NCBI GenBank assembly: GCA_021647745.1
Contig: JAKIUB010000006.1
Span: forward strand, 43,655 to 107,654
Source of the DNA: Paracoccaceae bacterium
GTDB lineage: Bacteria; Pseudomonadota; Alphaproteobacteria; Rhodobacterales; Rhodobacteraceae
Direction of reading: 5' to 3'
Length of the DNA: 64,000 nt
Part shown: in pieces, positions 1 through 8,037 of the stretch
Numbering within the stretch: the first letter of the stretch is position 1
Layout: every line of letters begins with the position of its first letter
Position numbers and translations under genes: made by a program
Notes under the pieces: generated by a model
Told to the model about the DNA's origin: nothing
The model's database searches: none
What the model saw: the letters and a program-made list of their open reading frames with translations, nothing else

Positions 1-1739
1 TTATGCTGGCCAAGGAAGCGCGCTTCTGCACCCTCCTCAAACCACGCATCGGCGCCCTCGGCGCGGAAGGCCGCTGCAATGCGGGCGTTAACGGCCTCGT
101 CGCGCAGGATTTCCACCTCGCCCTGCTCGGACACCTTGATAAAGCAGCTCAGCGGCACACCCCATGCCCGCTGGCGGGAGAGCACCCAATCGGGGCGGTT
201 TTCGATCATCGAATAGAGCCGGTTGCGGCCCGATTTCGGTGTCCATTTTACGTTATCAATCTCGGTCAGGGCGCGCTGGCGAATGGTTTTGCCATGCGTA
301 TCCATGCCGTCATTCAGCTCTTTATCAATCGCCACAAACCACTGCGGTGTATTGCGGAAAATGATCGGGGCTTTGGAGCGCCAGCTATGCGGATAGCTGT
401 GCTTGATTCTGCCACGCGCCAACAGCCCGCCAACCTCTGTCAGTTTGGAGATTACGGCGGCGTTCGCATCACCTTCCCAATCACCTTTTTTGGCTTTAGC
501 TCGCAGGATACGTTTGCCACCAAAAAACGGTAGCCCCTCGCGGAATGAGCCGTCTTCCAAAACGTTATAGGTGATAACCTGTTCCAGCATACCCAGACCA
601 CGATATAATTCGAATTCGTCCATACCGTGGGAGGGGGCGCAATGGACAAACCCTGTGCCATCAGTGTCGGTTACGAAAGGCGCATCGCGGAAATCGCGTG
701 GGGCGTCCCACTCACCATCAGAACCTTCAGCACCCGCAAGCGGATGGGAAAGTTCAATGTTTAGCAATTCGGTATTTGTAACATCTTGAACCCGCCGCCA
801 CATGCTCGGCTCTAAGCGTGCTTTTTCAAAAACACTTGATGCTTGATTGTCTGCAAGGATAAACCGCTCACCTACGCTGGCCCAACTTTCGTCAGGTGTT
901 TCAACTATTTCATAGAGTCCATATGAAAATTCTCGCCCGAAAACGACGGCTTTGTTTGAGGGAATTGTCCATGGCGTCGTAGTCCAGATAACGACATAGG
1001 CATTCAGCAAGTCACCAAGGCTCTTATCTGTAGGGGCGTTAAGCTCAATAATGTCGCTGTCCTTTATACCAGATACCTTAAATTTCACCCAAATCGTTGG
1101 GCTTTCTTTGTCCTGGTATTCAACTTCCGCCTCGGCCAGCGCGGTTTTCTCAACTGGAGACCACATCACCGGCTTGGAGCCACGATACAGGCTGCCATTC
1201 ATCACGAATTTCATGAACTCCTCGGCGATCACTGCCTCGCTCTCGAAATTCATCGTCAGATACGGATCATCCCACTTGCCCTGCACCCCGAGCCGCTTGA
1301 ACTCCTCGCGCTGGATATCCACCCAGCCCTGTGCAAATTTGCGGCACTCGCCGCGCAGCTCGTTGATCGGCACATCGTCTTTGTTCTTGCCCTTGGCGCG
1401 GTATTGCTCCTCGATTTTCCATTCAATCGGCAGCCCGTGGCAATCCCAGCCCGGCACATAGCGGGCATCAAAGCCCATCATCTGGTGGGAGCGCACCACC
1501 ATATCTTTCAGGATTTTATTCAGCGCATGGCCAATATGCAAATGCCCGTTGGCATAAGGCGGGCCGTCATGCAGGATATAAGGCTTGCGGCCTTCCTTGC
1601 GGCGCAGGGCCTCGTAAAGGTCCATATCGGCCCATTTTTGCAGCCATAACGGCTCGCGCTTGGGCAGGCCCGCGCGCATCGGAAAGTCGGTTTTGGGCAG
1701 GTTCAGGGTGGCTTTATAGTCGGGGGTCTCGGCGCACAT
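1..1739 (-). CDS. ileS: Isoleucyl-tRNA synthetase, N-terminal part (cut by window edge)
   Basis: Class I aminoacyl-tRNA synthetase that charges tRNA-Ile in the cytoplasm. The minus-strand frame opens with an ATG at 1739 and stays open to the window edge, about 579 codons, so the C-terminal part lies outside. Near the N-terminus it has the class I signature as HIGH (within HLHIGHALNK) preceded by the DGPPYANGHLH motif, followed by PGWDCHGLPIEWK, both diagnostic of the Ile/Val/Leu group. The middle part is the CP1 editing insertion, with a WTTTPWT motif. No T-box leader is seen upstream. Base composition falls to about 46% GC over roughly 720-1080 compared with about 60% on the promoter-proximal side, while the frame remains intact. 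Confidence 0.96.
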   Translation of the reverse strand, partial: MCAETPDYKATLNLPKTDFPMRAGLPKREPLWLQKWADMDLYEALRRKEGRKPYILHDGPPYANGHLHIGHALNKILKDMVVRSHQMMGFDARYVPGWDCHGLPIEWKIEEQYRAKGKNKDDVPINELRGECRKFAQGWVDIQREEFKRLGVQGKWDDPYLTMNFESEAVIAEEFMKFVMNGSLYRGSKPVMWSPVEKTALAEAEVEYQDKESPTIWVKFKVSGIKDSDIIELNAPTDKSLGDLLNAYVVIWTTTPWTIPSNKAVVFGREFSYGLYEIVETPDESWASVGERFILADNQASSVFEKARLEPSMWRRVQDVTNTELLNIELSHPLAGAEGSDGEWDAPRDFRDAPFVTDTDGTGFVHCAPSHGMDEFELYRGLGMLEQVITYNVLEDGSFREGLPFFGGKRILRAKAKKGDWEGDANAAVISKLTEVGGLLARGRIKHSYPHSWRSKAPIIFRNTPQWFVAIDKELNDGMDTHGKTIRQRALTEIDNVKWTPKSGRNRLYSMIENRPDWVLSRQRAWGVPLSCFIKVSEQGEVEILRDEAVNARIAAAFRAEGADAWFEEGAEARFLGQH

Positions 1740-1907
1740 GGCTCGCTCCGTAAAATTTGGGAATATTGGACAGGGGCGGTGCGGCGAGGCCATACACCTT
1801 TTCCCGACGACTCCTGCTCAGAGCGCCGGGCGGCTAATTCGTATGGTCAAAGCATTATCCATGGGCGGGGTTATAAGGCCACGCGCCGCCCCCGTCCAGC
1901 GGCGATT

Positions 1908-2120
1908 TTATGCCCGCTGCTCGTGGAAAACATATTCCCGACGGTCAAAATCAAGCGTCCACGCATAGTTTTTCAAAAACCCGTAGCCAAGCAGGGCTTC
2001 CACCCGCACCCCGCCCATCATCTTGGCAATGGGCCGCCAAGCGGCGTTAGGCGTCACCATTGCCGTGGCATTGGCCTGCTCCAGCGGCCCCAGCCGCAAC
2101 GGCCCGGGTAGGTGGAACAT
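1908..2120 (-). pseudogene. Remnant of a retropepsin-like aspartic protease (C-terminal part only)
   Basis: A 70-codon frame ends in LLGYGFLKNYAWTLDF, which resembles the C-terminal LLG-x-x-FL...TLDF segment of pepsin/retropepsin-like proteases of proteobacteria. The catalytic D-T/S-G half is missing: reading upstream in frame gives only about 15 more codons before a stop at 2163-2165, and no ribosome binding site precedes the ATG. I read it as the decayed 3' end of a gene truncated next to the HTH regulator. It could instead be a short expressed peptide. The family call rests on one motif only. Confidence 0.4.
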
Positions 2121-2208
2121 TTCCGGCTTATCGGTTGGCTGCCAGCCACCCCCGGAAACCCATCACCCATTTTCAGGTCCGCAAACATTTTTAAGTTGGC
2201 CAGCATAT

Positions 2209-2775
2209 TCACCCCGAAGGCTCTTGGCGCAGGATAACCGATTGCGTTGGCGCCTCGGGCAGATCACTGGGATAAAGCGACAGGTTGAGGTGGTAGGGCA
2301 TAGCATCCTCCTCCTCATCACTTTCAAACGCATCAATCAAACGCGTGATTTCACGGCTGAATTCCTCAACCCTTTGCGGAGATATTTTGGCATAGGCCAA
2401 TTTGGCAATCGCGGGGCCGGGCGGCTCCTCGGGCAGGCGCGCCAGCGCGGCAGAGATGTCAGAGCGCAGCATGGTCAGCGCTGAATATAGCAAGGATGTT
2501 GCGGCACCCTCGGGCGCGATATCAAAACTGCTGGCTATAGCGGCATAGTATTTCTCAAGATTACGGCCGGTATCACGCTTTTCGACCAGCATTATAAGCC
2601 CCGCCTTTTCAAGGGTGCGCATGTGGCGGGTCAGGTTGGCAGGATGGACCTTCAGCGCGGCTGCTATTTGCGAAACAGTCGCGGACCCAGACCGCAAAGC
2701 CGCAAGAATATCCATGCGGCGGCGATGAAGATAGGCCGAAATCTGCAAATCAGTGGTGAGTATAAGATGTGTCAT
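2209..2775 (-). CDS. ArsR-like winged-helix transcriptional regulator
   Basis: A 188-residue protein with an N-terminal winged helix-turn-helix: residues about 20-55 hold RRRMDILAALRSGSATVSQI followed by a recognition helix around HPANLTRHMRTLEKAGL, then a wing around residues 58-70. The C-terminal 110 residues are helical and unassigned, with an acidic stretch (ESDEEEDA). There is no cysteine, so it is not a thiol or persulfide sensor of the SqrR/BigR type and shows no ArsR metal-binding CxC motif. It is divergent from the truncated haemoglobin gene, which it may regulate (inference from position only). No good Shine-Dalgarno sequence precedes the ATG at 2775. Confidence 0.7.
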   Translation of the reverse strand: MTHLILTTDLQISAYLHRRRMDILAALRSGSATVSQIAAALKVHPANLTRHMRTLEKAGLIMLVEKRDTGRNLEKYYAAIASSFDIAPEGAATSLLYSALTMLRSDISAALARLPEEPPGPAIAKLAYAKISPQRVEEFSREITRLIDAFESDEEEDAMPYHLNLSLYPSDLPEAPTQSVILRQEPSG

Positions 2776-2912
2776 AATAGATAATTAGCAAAAATACTAA
2801 CGTAAGTAAATACGCTATCTTTTATCGTTGCCACTATATTTTCCCCAACGGCGATTTGGCGTTTAAAAACAGCATCGAGGTGCTTAACTAAAGGGAAAGA
2901 AAAGGATATCAA

Positions 2913-3329
2913 ATGACCCTTCCCCCGCGCTTTCCCGTTTCTGCGGCAGAGATAGATACTGTCGTAGCGCAATTTTACGCGCGGGTGCGTCAGCATGATG
3001 TGTTGGCACCGGTGTTTTTTGCCAGCATCCCCGATGACTTAGCCCGCTGGCAGCACCACGAGGAAAAGATCGCCCGTTTTTGGCGCAATGCGATTTTGCA
3101 CGAGCGTAGTTATAGCGGCAATCCCCAGCACATGCATTCTATGCGCCCGATGATTAAACCCGAGCATTTCGAGCTATGGCTTGCCCTGTTTGACGAGGTT
3201 TTAGCCGAGACCCTGCCCGAAAGCACCCGCCAAAGCTGGAGTGCGCTGGCGCACCGGATCGGGGCCGGCCTGCGCATGGGGGTGGTCGCCAACCAGCAAA
3301 AAGAAGGCATGCCGCCGATATTGCGCTAA
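2913..3329 (+). CDS. Group III truncated haemoglobin
   Basis: A 138-residue haem protein of the truncated globin superfamily, thought to handle O2 or NO in the cytoplasm. Visible group III traits are FYARVRQHDVLAPVF near the N-terminus (helix B), the W46-HHEEKIARFWRNAIL block, then YSGNPQHMH with the likely proximal histidine at about residue 75, and HFELWLALFDEVL. The length is typical of the family. The start is set by an AAGGA ribosome binding site seven bases before the ATG. It stands alone, divergent from an HTH regulator. Substrate and physiological role are not readable from sequence. Confidence 0.88.
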   Translation: MTLPPRFPVSAAEIDTVVAQFYARVRQHDVLAPVFFASIPDDLARWQHHEEKIARFWRNAILHERSYSGNPQHMHSMRPMIKPEHFELWLALFDEVLAETLPESTRQSWSALAHRIGAGLRMGVVANQQKEGMPPILR

Positions 3330-3411
3330 AAGCGCGCGGATAATATTGCGCGGTCTACCAAATCTGCAATTCTCTAAAATACGTGGCCAGCAAAGACTGA
3401 GCAGGTGGGGC

Positions 3412-4017
3412 TTATTCCATGACCCGCCGGATCTTGGCAAGCGCCTGCGCGGGATCTTCGTGCAGATCGAGCGTTGCGGCAAAGCGCCCGTCCGCCTGAA
3501 AAAGAAACACGCTGCTGGTGTGGTTGACCGCATAATCCGGCCCTTCGCCCAGTTCGTAGCTGGCGCGAAAACCGGCAACCGCTTTGTCGGTCTCGGCAAG
3601 GCTGCCTCTCCAGCCACGAATGGCGGGGTCAAAATACCCCATATATTGGGCCATGGCCTTTTGGGTATCGCGCGCGGGGTCCACCGTGATGAAAACGGTA
3701 TTGAGCTGTGCGGCATCCGGGCCTAGCTCAGACAGCCACCGCGAGATATCGGACAAGGTTGCCGGGCAAACATCGGGGCAGAACGTGTAGCCAAAGAACA
3801 CAAGGCTGGGCTTGCCAACCAGCCCTTGCGGGGACACATCGGCACCCGTGTGATCCTGCATGGCAAAGGACATTTCAGAGAGCGGTAGCGGGAGGGCTGC
3901 CGGCAAAGGGCGGTCAGCGCCAGGCCCGTCGACCTGCCACCAGCCCAGCGCCAGAACTCCGCCCAGAAGGGCGGTACCGGCACCGAGATAGGTAATGAAG
4001 GCGCGCCGCGAGATCAA
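3412..4017 (-). CDS. SCO1/SenC family copper-metallochaperone (second of two)
   Basis: Membrane-anchored periplasmic thioredoxin-fold protein that delivers copper or reduces thiols for the CuA site of haem-copper oxidases. The N-terminus has a basic stretch (SRRAF) and one hydrophobic segment, residues 8-28. The copper site is complete: FCPDVCP gives Cys80 and Cys84, with the partner His166 in the YAVNHTSS motif; TVDPARDT is also characteristic. Length 201 residues is normal. Its apparent start is a TTG that overlaps the TGA stop of the PCu(A)C gene (TTGA), so the two are translationally coupled. It is the last gene of a three-gene copper operon. Confidence 0.9.
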   Translation of the reverse strand: MISRRAFITYLGAGTALLGGVLALGWWQVDGPGADRPLPAALPLPLSEMSFAMQDHTGADVSPQGLVGKPSLVFFGYTFCPDVCPATLSDISRWLSELGPDAAQLNTVFITVDPARDTQKAMAQYMGYFDPAIRGWRGSLAETDKAVAGFRASYELGEGPDYAVNHTSSVFLFQADGRFAATLDLHEDPAQALAKIRRVME

Positions 4018-4472
4018 TTAGCGGGGCCGCGAGCTGTGGCAGAAAGCACAGGCACCGAGATCTCGACATTATCTCCGTTTTTGAAAACAAGGGTCAGGCT
4101 GTAGTTTTCGCCTTCCGCCAGCGGCTGTTTGAGCTTCATCAGCATGATGTGCAAACCGCCTGGCTCCAGAGTAATGGCTGCCCCTGGCAGTATCTCGAGA
4201 TCGCCGGCGGGCGCCATCTGGCTAACTCCGTTTGCGTCCGTTGTTGTCAGGTGGATTTGCGGCATCATGGCAACACCGGTTTCGACACCGGTCAGGATTC
4301 TGGCTTCGCTACCGGTATTTTGCAATACCATATAGGCGACACCGGGCCGACTCTCGCCCATTGATGCGCGTGACCACGCCTGTTCGACGATGATACCATT
4401 TTGGCCCGCAGCTACAAGTGCGGGAAGGCCGGCAAATACGGCGAAAGCGAAGGCAAAGAGGGTGCGTTTCAT
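4014..4472 (-). CDS. PCu(A)C-type periplasmic copper chaperone
   Basis: A 152-residue secreted copper(I) carrier of the PCu(A)C family, which cooperates with Sco proteins in loading cytochrome oxidase. A signal peptide covers residues 1 to about 22 (MKRTLFAFAFAVFAG...). The ligand pattern is present: His74, Met86 twelve residues later, then His108-x-Met110 in GGLHIMLM, matching the H-x(10-11)-M-x21-H-x-M family signature. It sits between two SCO genes on the same strand, overlapping the downstream one, which fits a dedicated CuA assembly operon. No oxidase genes lie in this window. Confidence 0.9.
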   Translation of the reverse strand: MKRTLFAFAFAVFAGLPALVAAGQNGIIVEQAWSRASMGESRPGVAYMVLQNTGSEARILTGVETGVAMMPQIHLTTTDANGVSQMAPAGDLEILPGAAITLEPGGLHIMLMKLKQPLAEGENYSLTLVFKNGDNVEISVPVLSATARGPAN

Positions 4473-4503
4473 TTTGTGATCCTTGGTTTTGTTATAGGTT
4501 AGG

Positions 4504-5109
4504 TTAGATTCGGCTGGCTAGATCTTCGAGGATGGCTTCGGCCGGGGTGCCGTATTTGTAGATACGGATATATTCTCCCTCGGGGTTAAACAGATAGACA
4601 TGGGAGGAATGCGCCATGGAATACCCGTCCGGCGCATCTGGCTCGGTCATCTTTGCGTAGAAAATATTGAAGGTTTTGCTGGTGGTGGCGATCTGCTCGG
4701 GCGTGCCTGTCAGACCAACAAGACCCGGACTGAAAAAACCGAGGTATTCGGCCAGCACCTCCGGGGTATCGCGCTCGGGGTCAATCGTAACCATTATCGG
4801 CTGAACCTTGCCGCTGTTATCCTCCAAGCCCTCCATGACCATCGACATCTCGGCGATGGTGGTCGGGCAGACATCGGGGCAATTGGTATAACCAAAGAAA
4901 ATCAACATCCACTGACCGGCAAAATCCTCATCGCGTATCACCTGTCCGTGCTGGTTGGTTAGCTCGAAATCGGCAATAATCGCGGGCGAATAACCGCTGC
5001 CATCGGGGAAAAGATAGGGCTTGCCAAGAATGAGCGTCAGTAGGCCAATGCTGGCCACCGCCACCGCAACCCAGAGAGTTTTTCGTATAGATTTCAAGCT
5101 TATAGCCAT
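4504..5109 (-). CDS. SCO1/SenC family copper-metallochaperone (first of two)
   Basis: A 201-residue membrane-anchored thioredoxin-fold protein. One transmembrane anchor spans about residues 10-28. NCPDVCP supplies Cys77 and Cys81, and SMAHSSH supplies His167, giving the complete copper site; TIDPERDT is the usual SCO motif. It is the promoter-proximal gene of the operon SCO / PCu(A)C / SCO. Although the two SCO proteins are equal in length, their sequences differ outside the motifs, so they are paralogues with possibly different partners and not a recent duplication. A tandem GTTACAAA repeat lies just upstream. Confidence 0.9.
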   Translation of the reverse strand: MAISLKSIRKTLWVAVAVASIGLLTLILGKPYLFPDGSGYSPAIIADFELTNQHGQVIRDEDFAGQWMLIFFGYTNCPDVCPTTIAEMSMVMEGLEDNSGKVQPIMVTIDPERDTPEVLAEYLGFFSPGLVGLTGTPEQIATTSKTFNIFYAKMTEPDAPDGYSMAHSSHVYLFNPEGEYIRIYKYGTPAEAILEDLASRI

Positions 5110-5130
5110 TTTTAAGCCTCCGAAAATTCT

Positions 5131-5149
5131 GTTACAAACCTGTTACAAA
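5131..5149. promoter_or_regulatory. Tandem GTTACAAA repeat upstream of the copper operon
   Basis: Two copies of GTTACAAA start at 5131 and 5142, an 11-base period, 22 bases from the SCO start codon. Direct half-sites at one helical turn are typical of OmpR/PhoB-family response regulators. A second pair with a 10-base period occurs before the cytochrome c gene at 43414-43431. The regulator is unknown. Confidence 0.4.
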
Positions 5150-5240
5150 CTTAGGCACCGGCACGCAAGAGTTCAACCGCTAACATGGAGAAAAGCGGCT
5201 GGATTCTGGATATTCGCCATTTTGGCGGGCTATACAGTAC

Positions 5241-6680
5241 TTATAGGTTTTCTTGCGCCTGAAGGCTCATCTTGTGGCTGTCTTTATCGCTATCGGCAAA
5301 CCATTTCAGCTCGTCACGAAGCGAGACCACGGAGCCGATGATGATCAGCGCGGGGCCTTTGATACCGGATTCAGCCACCCGTGCGGCGATATTGCCAAGG
5401 GTGCCTGCCACCACACGCTGGTTGGCGCGGGTGCCGTTATCGACCACAGCGGCCTGTGTGCTTGCATCCAGCCCGTGCTTGATGAACTGTTCCGAGAGAA
5501 TATCGACAGAGCCGAGACCCATATAGACCACCACGGTCTGATCAGGCCGCACAAGGCGCTCCCAGTCGAGGTCCAGAATACCGTCGCGGCCATGAGCGGT
5601 GATGAGGACGCAGGATTGCGCGTGGTCACGGTGGGTCAGCGGAATGCCTGCATAGGACGCACAGCCCGAGGCAGCGGTAATGCCGGGAATAACCTGAAAC
5701 GGGATTTTGTGTTTGGCCAGCAGCTCAAGCTCTTCGCCGCCACGCCCGAAGATGAACGGATCACCGCCTTTAAGGCGCAGCACGCGCTTGCCTTGCTTGG
5801 CAAGGTCTACCATCAGCTCGGATATTTCCTCTTGCACCATGGCGTGCTGTTGCGGGGCTTTGCCCACATATACCCGCTCGGCATCGCGGCGCACGAGGGT
5901 CATGATTTCGGTTGAAACCAAGCGGTCAAACAGCACCACATCGGCGCGCTGCATGATATGAAGCGCGCGAAAGGTGAGCAGGTCCGGGTCTCCGGGGCCG
6001 GCGCCAACGAGGAAGACTTCGCCGGTTTGGGCGGTTTTTGCGCCGGTGGCGGCGGTGTCGAGGTCTTCCAGCAGGCGTTGGCTTGCTTTTGCTTCGTCAC
6101 CGGCCAGAAAGTGATCGCCAACCGCGCCCTCGATGGTGTTTTCCCAAAAGTGGCGGCGGGATTCTGTGCTTTTGAGTCTTGCCATAACCTTGTCACGAAA
6201 CCCGCCAACAAAAGCGGCCAAGCGGCCGTAGGCGGCGGGTAGCATAACCTCGATGCGGGCGCGCAGGATGCGGGCAATCACAGGCGCATTACCGCCCGAG
6301 GAAATGGCGACCACAAGCGGTGAACGATCCACGATGGAGGGGGTGATGAAGTCGCAATATTTGGTGACGTCGGCGACGTTGACGAGGACGTTGGCGGCTT
6401 TTGCCATCTCGTAGAGGCGCTTGTCGCGCTCCTTGATCTCGGAGGCTCCGTAGGCAACGATGCAATCTTTGAAATCCTCTGGCTCGGGCGCGCGCAGGTG
6501 GTGGGTGACCTTCGGATTTTCGCGCAACTCGCGAAATTCACCGGACATATCCGGGCAAAATACATGCACAAAAGCACCGGCGGACAGCGCGCGCTCAACA
6601 CGGCGGGCGGCGGGGGTGTTGCCGCCATCGACAAGCACTTTTTTGCCTTTGACGTCCAGGAAAATCGGGAGGTGGTCCAT
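5241..6680 (-). CDS. cysG: Sirohaem synthase (uroporphyrinogen methyltransferase / precorrin-2 dehydrogenase / ferrochelatase)
   Basis: Trifunctional enzyme making sirohaem from uroporphyrinogen III. The start is placed at the ATG at 6680, giving the family N-terminus MDHLPIF and 479 residues. The first about 205 residues are the dehydrogenase/chelatase part, with VNVAD (catalytic Asp), PSIVDRSPL and SSGGNAPVIAR (the serine loop). The C-terminal half is the SUMT methyltransferase: VGAGPGDPDLLT, GKAPQQH, RLKGGDPFIFGRGGEE, PGITAASGCASYAGIPLTHR. The Rossmann glycine motif reads DGGNTPAARR, where most homologues have GGG-x-V-A-x-R-K. It is the last gene of an operon divergent from dsrA and most likely supplies sirohaem to DsrAB. 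Confidence 0.94.
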   Translation of the reverse strand: MDHLPIFLDVKGKKVLVDGGNTPAARRVERALSAGAFVHVFCPDMSGEFRELRENPKVTHHLRAPEPEDFKDCIVAYGASEIKERDKRLYEMAKAANVLVNVADVTKYCDFITPSIVDRSPLVVAISSGGNAPVIARILRARIEVMLPAAYGRLAAFVGGFRDKVMARLKSTESRRHFWENTIEGAVGDHFLAGDEAKASQRLLEDLDTAATGAKTAQTGEVFLVGAGPGDPDLLTFRALHIMQRADVVLFDRLVSTEIMTLVRRDAERVYVGKAPQQHAMVQEEISELMVDLAKQGKRVLRLKGGDPFIFGRGGEELELLAKHKIPFQVIPGITAASGCASYAGIPLTHRDHAQSCVLITAHGRDGILDLDWERLVRPDQTVVVYMGLGSVDILSEQFIKHGLDASTQAAVVDNGTRANQRVVAGTLGNIAARVAESGIKGPALIIIGSVVSLRDELKWFADSDKDSHKMSLQAQENL

Positions 6681-6685
6681 TTGCT

Positions 6686-6898
6686 TTATGCGCCTTGCTT
6701 CTCTGCCCAAGCGAGCATTTGCTGCCCCATGGCTTTAGCCTGCTCGGGGCCGATATCGACGGCGGTGATGCGATTGCCTTCGCGGATGGTCAGGCGCAAC
6801 AGGTGCATGCCGCTTTCATACTCATGATCGTGCAACGAAGCTTTTCGCGTATAGGGAAGCTCGTAATTCTCGATCAGGGTCATGTCCTCAATCCCCAT
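6686..6898 (-). CDS. Small conserved-looking protein of the dsr-divergent operon (unknown function)
   Basis: A 70-residue soluble acidic protein that I do not recognise. It has no signal peptide, membrane segment or cysteine. It reads like a small alpha/beta fold: ENYELPYTRKASLHDHEYES, then HLLRLTIREGNRITAVDIGP, then a helix ending MLAWAEKQGA. It overlaps the upstream 66-residue gene by 11 bases and ends five bases before cysG, so all are one operon. An alternative start at the internal ATG at 6883 has a better ribosome binding site (GAGG). Histidines and the position beside cysG make a role in sirohaem or DsrAB maturation possible, but that is a guess. Confidence 0.7.
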   Translation of the reverse strand: MGIEDMTLIENYELPYTRKASLHDHEYESGMHLLRLTIREGNRITAVDIGPEQAKAMGQQMLAWAEKQGA

Positions 6899-7088
6899 AA
6901 TGCACCCCCCGTGTAAAGGCGGCTTCCAGTACCCACTCCCATTTTTTGGGCGTGTTTTTATAGTCCGGCTTTACGTCGAATTCGATAAACATCTCGCCTG
7001 ATTCTCCCGCATGGGCTACAAGGCGCTCCAGCTCTTTGAAGTTATCCACCTCTGGGTGGCCGATGATCAAATCACTTAACTTGGCCAT
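6888..7088 (-). CDS. Small protein of the dsr-divergent operon (unknown function)
   Basis: A 66-residue protein with no recognised domain, signal peptide, membrane segment or cysteine. Features are an N-terminal MAKLSDLIIGHPEVDNFKEL, a central acidic strand EMFIEFDVKPDYKNTPKKWE and a C-terminal EAAFTRGVHYGD. A clear ribosome binding site (GGGAG) precedes the ATG at 7088. It lies ten bases after the TauD/TfdA-like dioxygenase and overlaps the next small gene, so translation is coupled. Its placement suggests a partner or adaptor for the dioxygenase or for sirohaem/Dsr assembly; nothing in the sequence decides which. Confidence 0.72.
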   Translation of the reverse strand: MAKLSDLIIGHPEVDNFKELERLVAHAGESGEMFIEFDVKPDYKNTPKKWEWVLEAAFTRGVHYGD

Positions 7089-7098
7089 GATTTACTCC

Positions 7099-8037
7099 CT
7101 ATAATCTGTTATGAAACCGGATGCGGTAAAGCATGCGCTGGCTGCTTCCGGTATCTGCATTCGGATCAAACGCGGTCCGGTTATGCAATGTGTTGTTGTT
7201 GAGTATACCCTGACCGGGCTGCAAAGTAAGAGTGTGCAGATAGTCGCGCTCACCTTCGAGCAATTCTTGCAGCAGGGCGGCGGCTTTTCGGGTGGCTTCA
7301 TTCTTCCAGCTAATCGAGCGGGTGCGGGCGGTGTAGCGCATGATCAGCTTGCCATCCTCTATAAAGAAGACAGGGCCGATGCTGACAGGGCGCACAGAGC
7401 CATCGGCCTCGGGGCTTTCGGGGATGGTCATTGCCTGCGGGTCCATCAGCAGCGCCACGGCCTCGGGGGCGGCGTCTCGCAGGCGGATATAGGCGATCTC
7501 GTTGTCGATGATCTGGCTTTGGCCGCCGATATCGGCCTGACGCACGCAATGCAGCACAAAAGCGCGGATGGTGTCGGCTTCGCTATTATAATAGCCATCG
7601 GTGTGCCAGTTCATGGCCTTGCGGGAATAGGGGATAAAGCCGCGCTGGTGCTCGGCGAGCGAGACCTTGAGCGCGACCACTCCATTCTTGCCGGCAGAGC
7701 GGTGGGCCTCGGCAATGCGCAGCCCGAAAAATTCGGAAAAACGGCGCAGCTCGGCGCCAACCTCGTCTTCACTCTCGCTATAATTTTTAGCTTGATATAT
7801 TGCAAAGTTCGATTCGGAGATTTGCGCCAAAATTGCGGTTTTCTCTGATTCAGCGGGCTGCGACAGATCGACCACCCCCAGCACCGGAACCTCTCCCGCA
7901 CGGGGGGAGTGCGCCAGCTTGTCGCGGCGCCACGCCACATATGCGGTTTTATCTTCGAGATCGAAAGCAGCATCGAATTGCGACATATCGACCTGTTTTT
8001 TAGGATGTTCTATCATTTTTTCTATATATACTCGCAT
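7099..8037 (-). CDS. TauD/TfdA-family Fe(II)/2-oxoglutarate dioxygenase-like protein
   Basis: A 312-residue cytoplasmic protein with the iron-binding facial triad of the family: His145 and Asp147 in NWHTDGYY, the distal His285 in NNNTLHNRTAF, and arginines at 301/305 (RMLYRIRFHNR) for 2-oxoglutarate. Members of the family include taurine and 2,4-D dioxygenases; the real substrate here is unknown. The first 130 residues are long and variable. The start is uncertain: ATG at 8037 lacks a close ribosome binding site, and ATGs at 8016 and 7986 are alternatives. It heads a four-gene operon (two small proteins, cysG) divergent from dsrA, so a role linked to sulfur oxidation, for example releasing sulfite from an organosulfonate, is a reasonable hypothesis. 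Confidence 0.85.
   Translation of the reverse strand: MRVYIEKMIEHPKKQVDMSQFDAAFDLEDKTAYVAWRRDKLAHSPRAGEVPVLGVVDLSQPAESEKTAILAQISESNFAIYQAKNYSESEDEVGAELRRFSEFFGLRIAEAHRSAGKNGVVALKVSLAEHQRGFIPYSRKAMNWHTDGYYNSEADTIRAFVLHCVRQADIGGQSQIIDNEIAYIRLRDAAPEAVALLMDPQAMTIPESPEADGSVRPVSIGPVFFIEDGKLIMRYTARTRSISWKNEATRKAAALLQELLEGERDYLHTLTLQPGQGILNNNTLHNRTAFDPNADTGSSQRMLYRIRFHNRL

Noticed and set aside
5183..5341. Plus-strand frame with a hydrophobic stretch (WIFAILAGYTVLIGFLAP) overlapping the 3' end of cysG
   Set aside because: It has no start codon with a ribosome binding site close to the hydrophobic segment, and most of its length is antisense to cysG. It could be a gene remnant but is not supportable.
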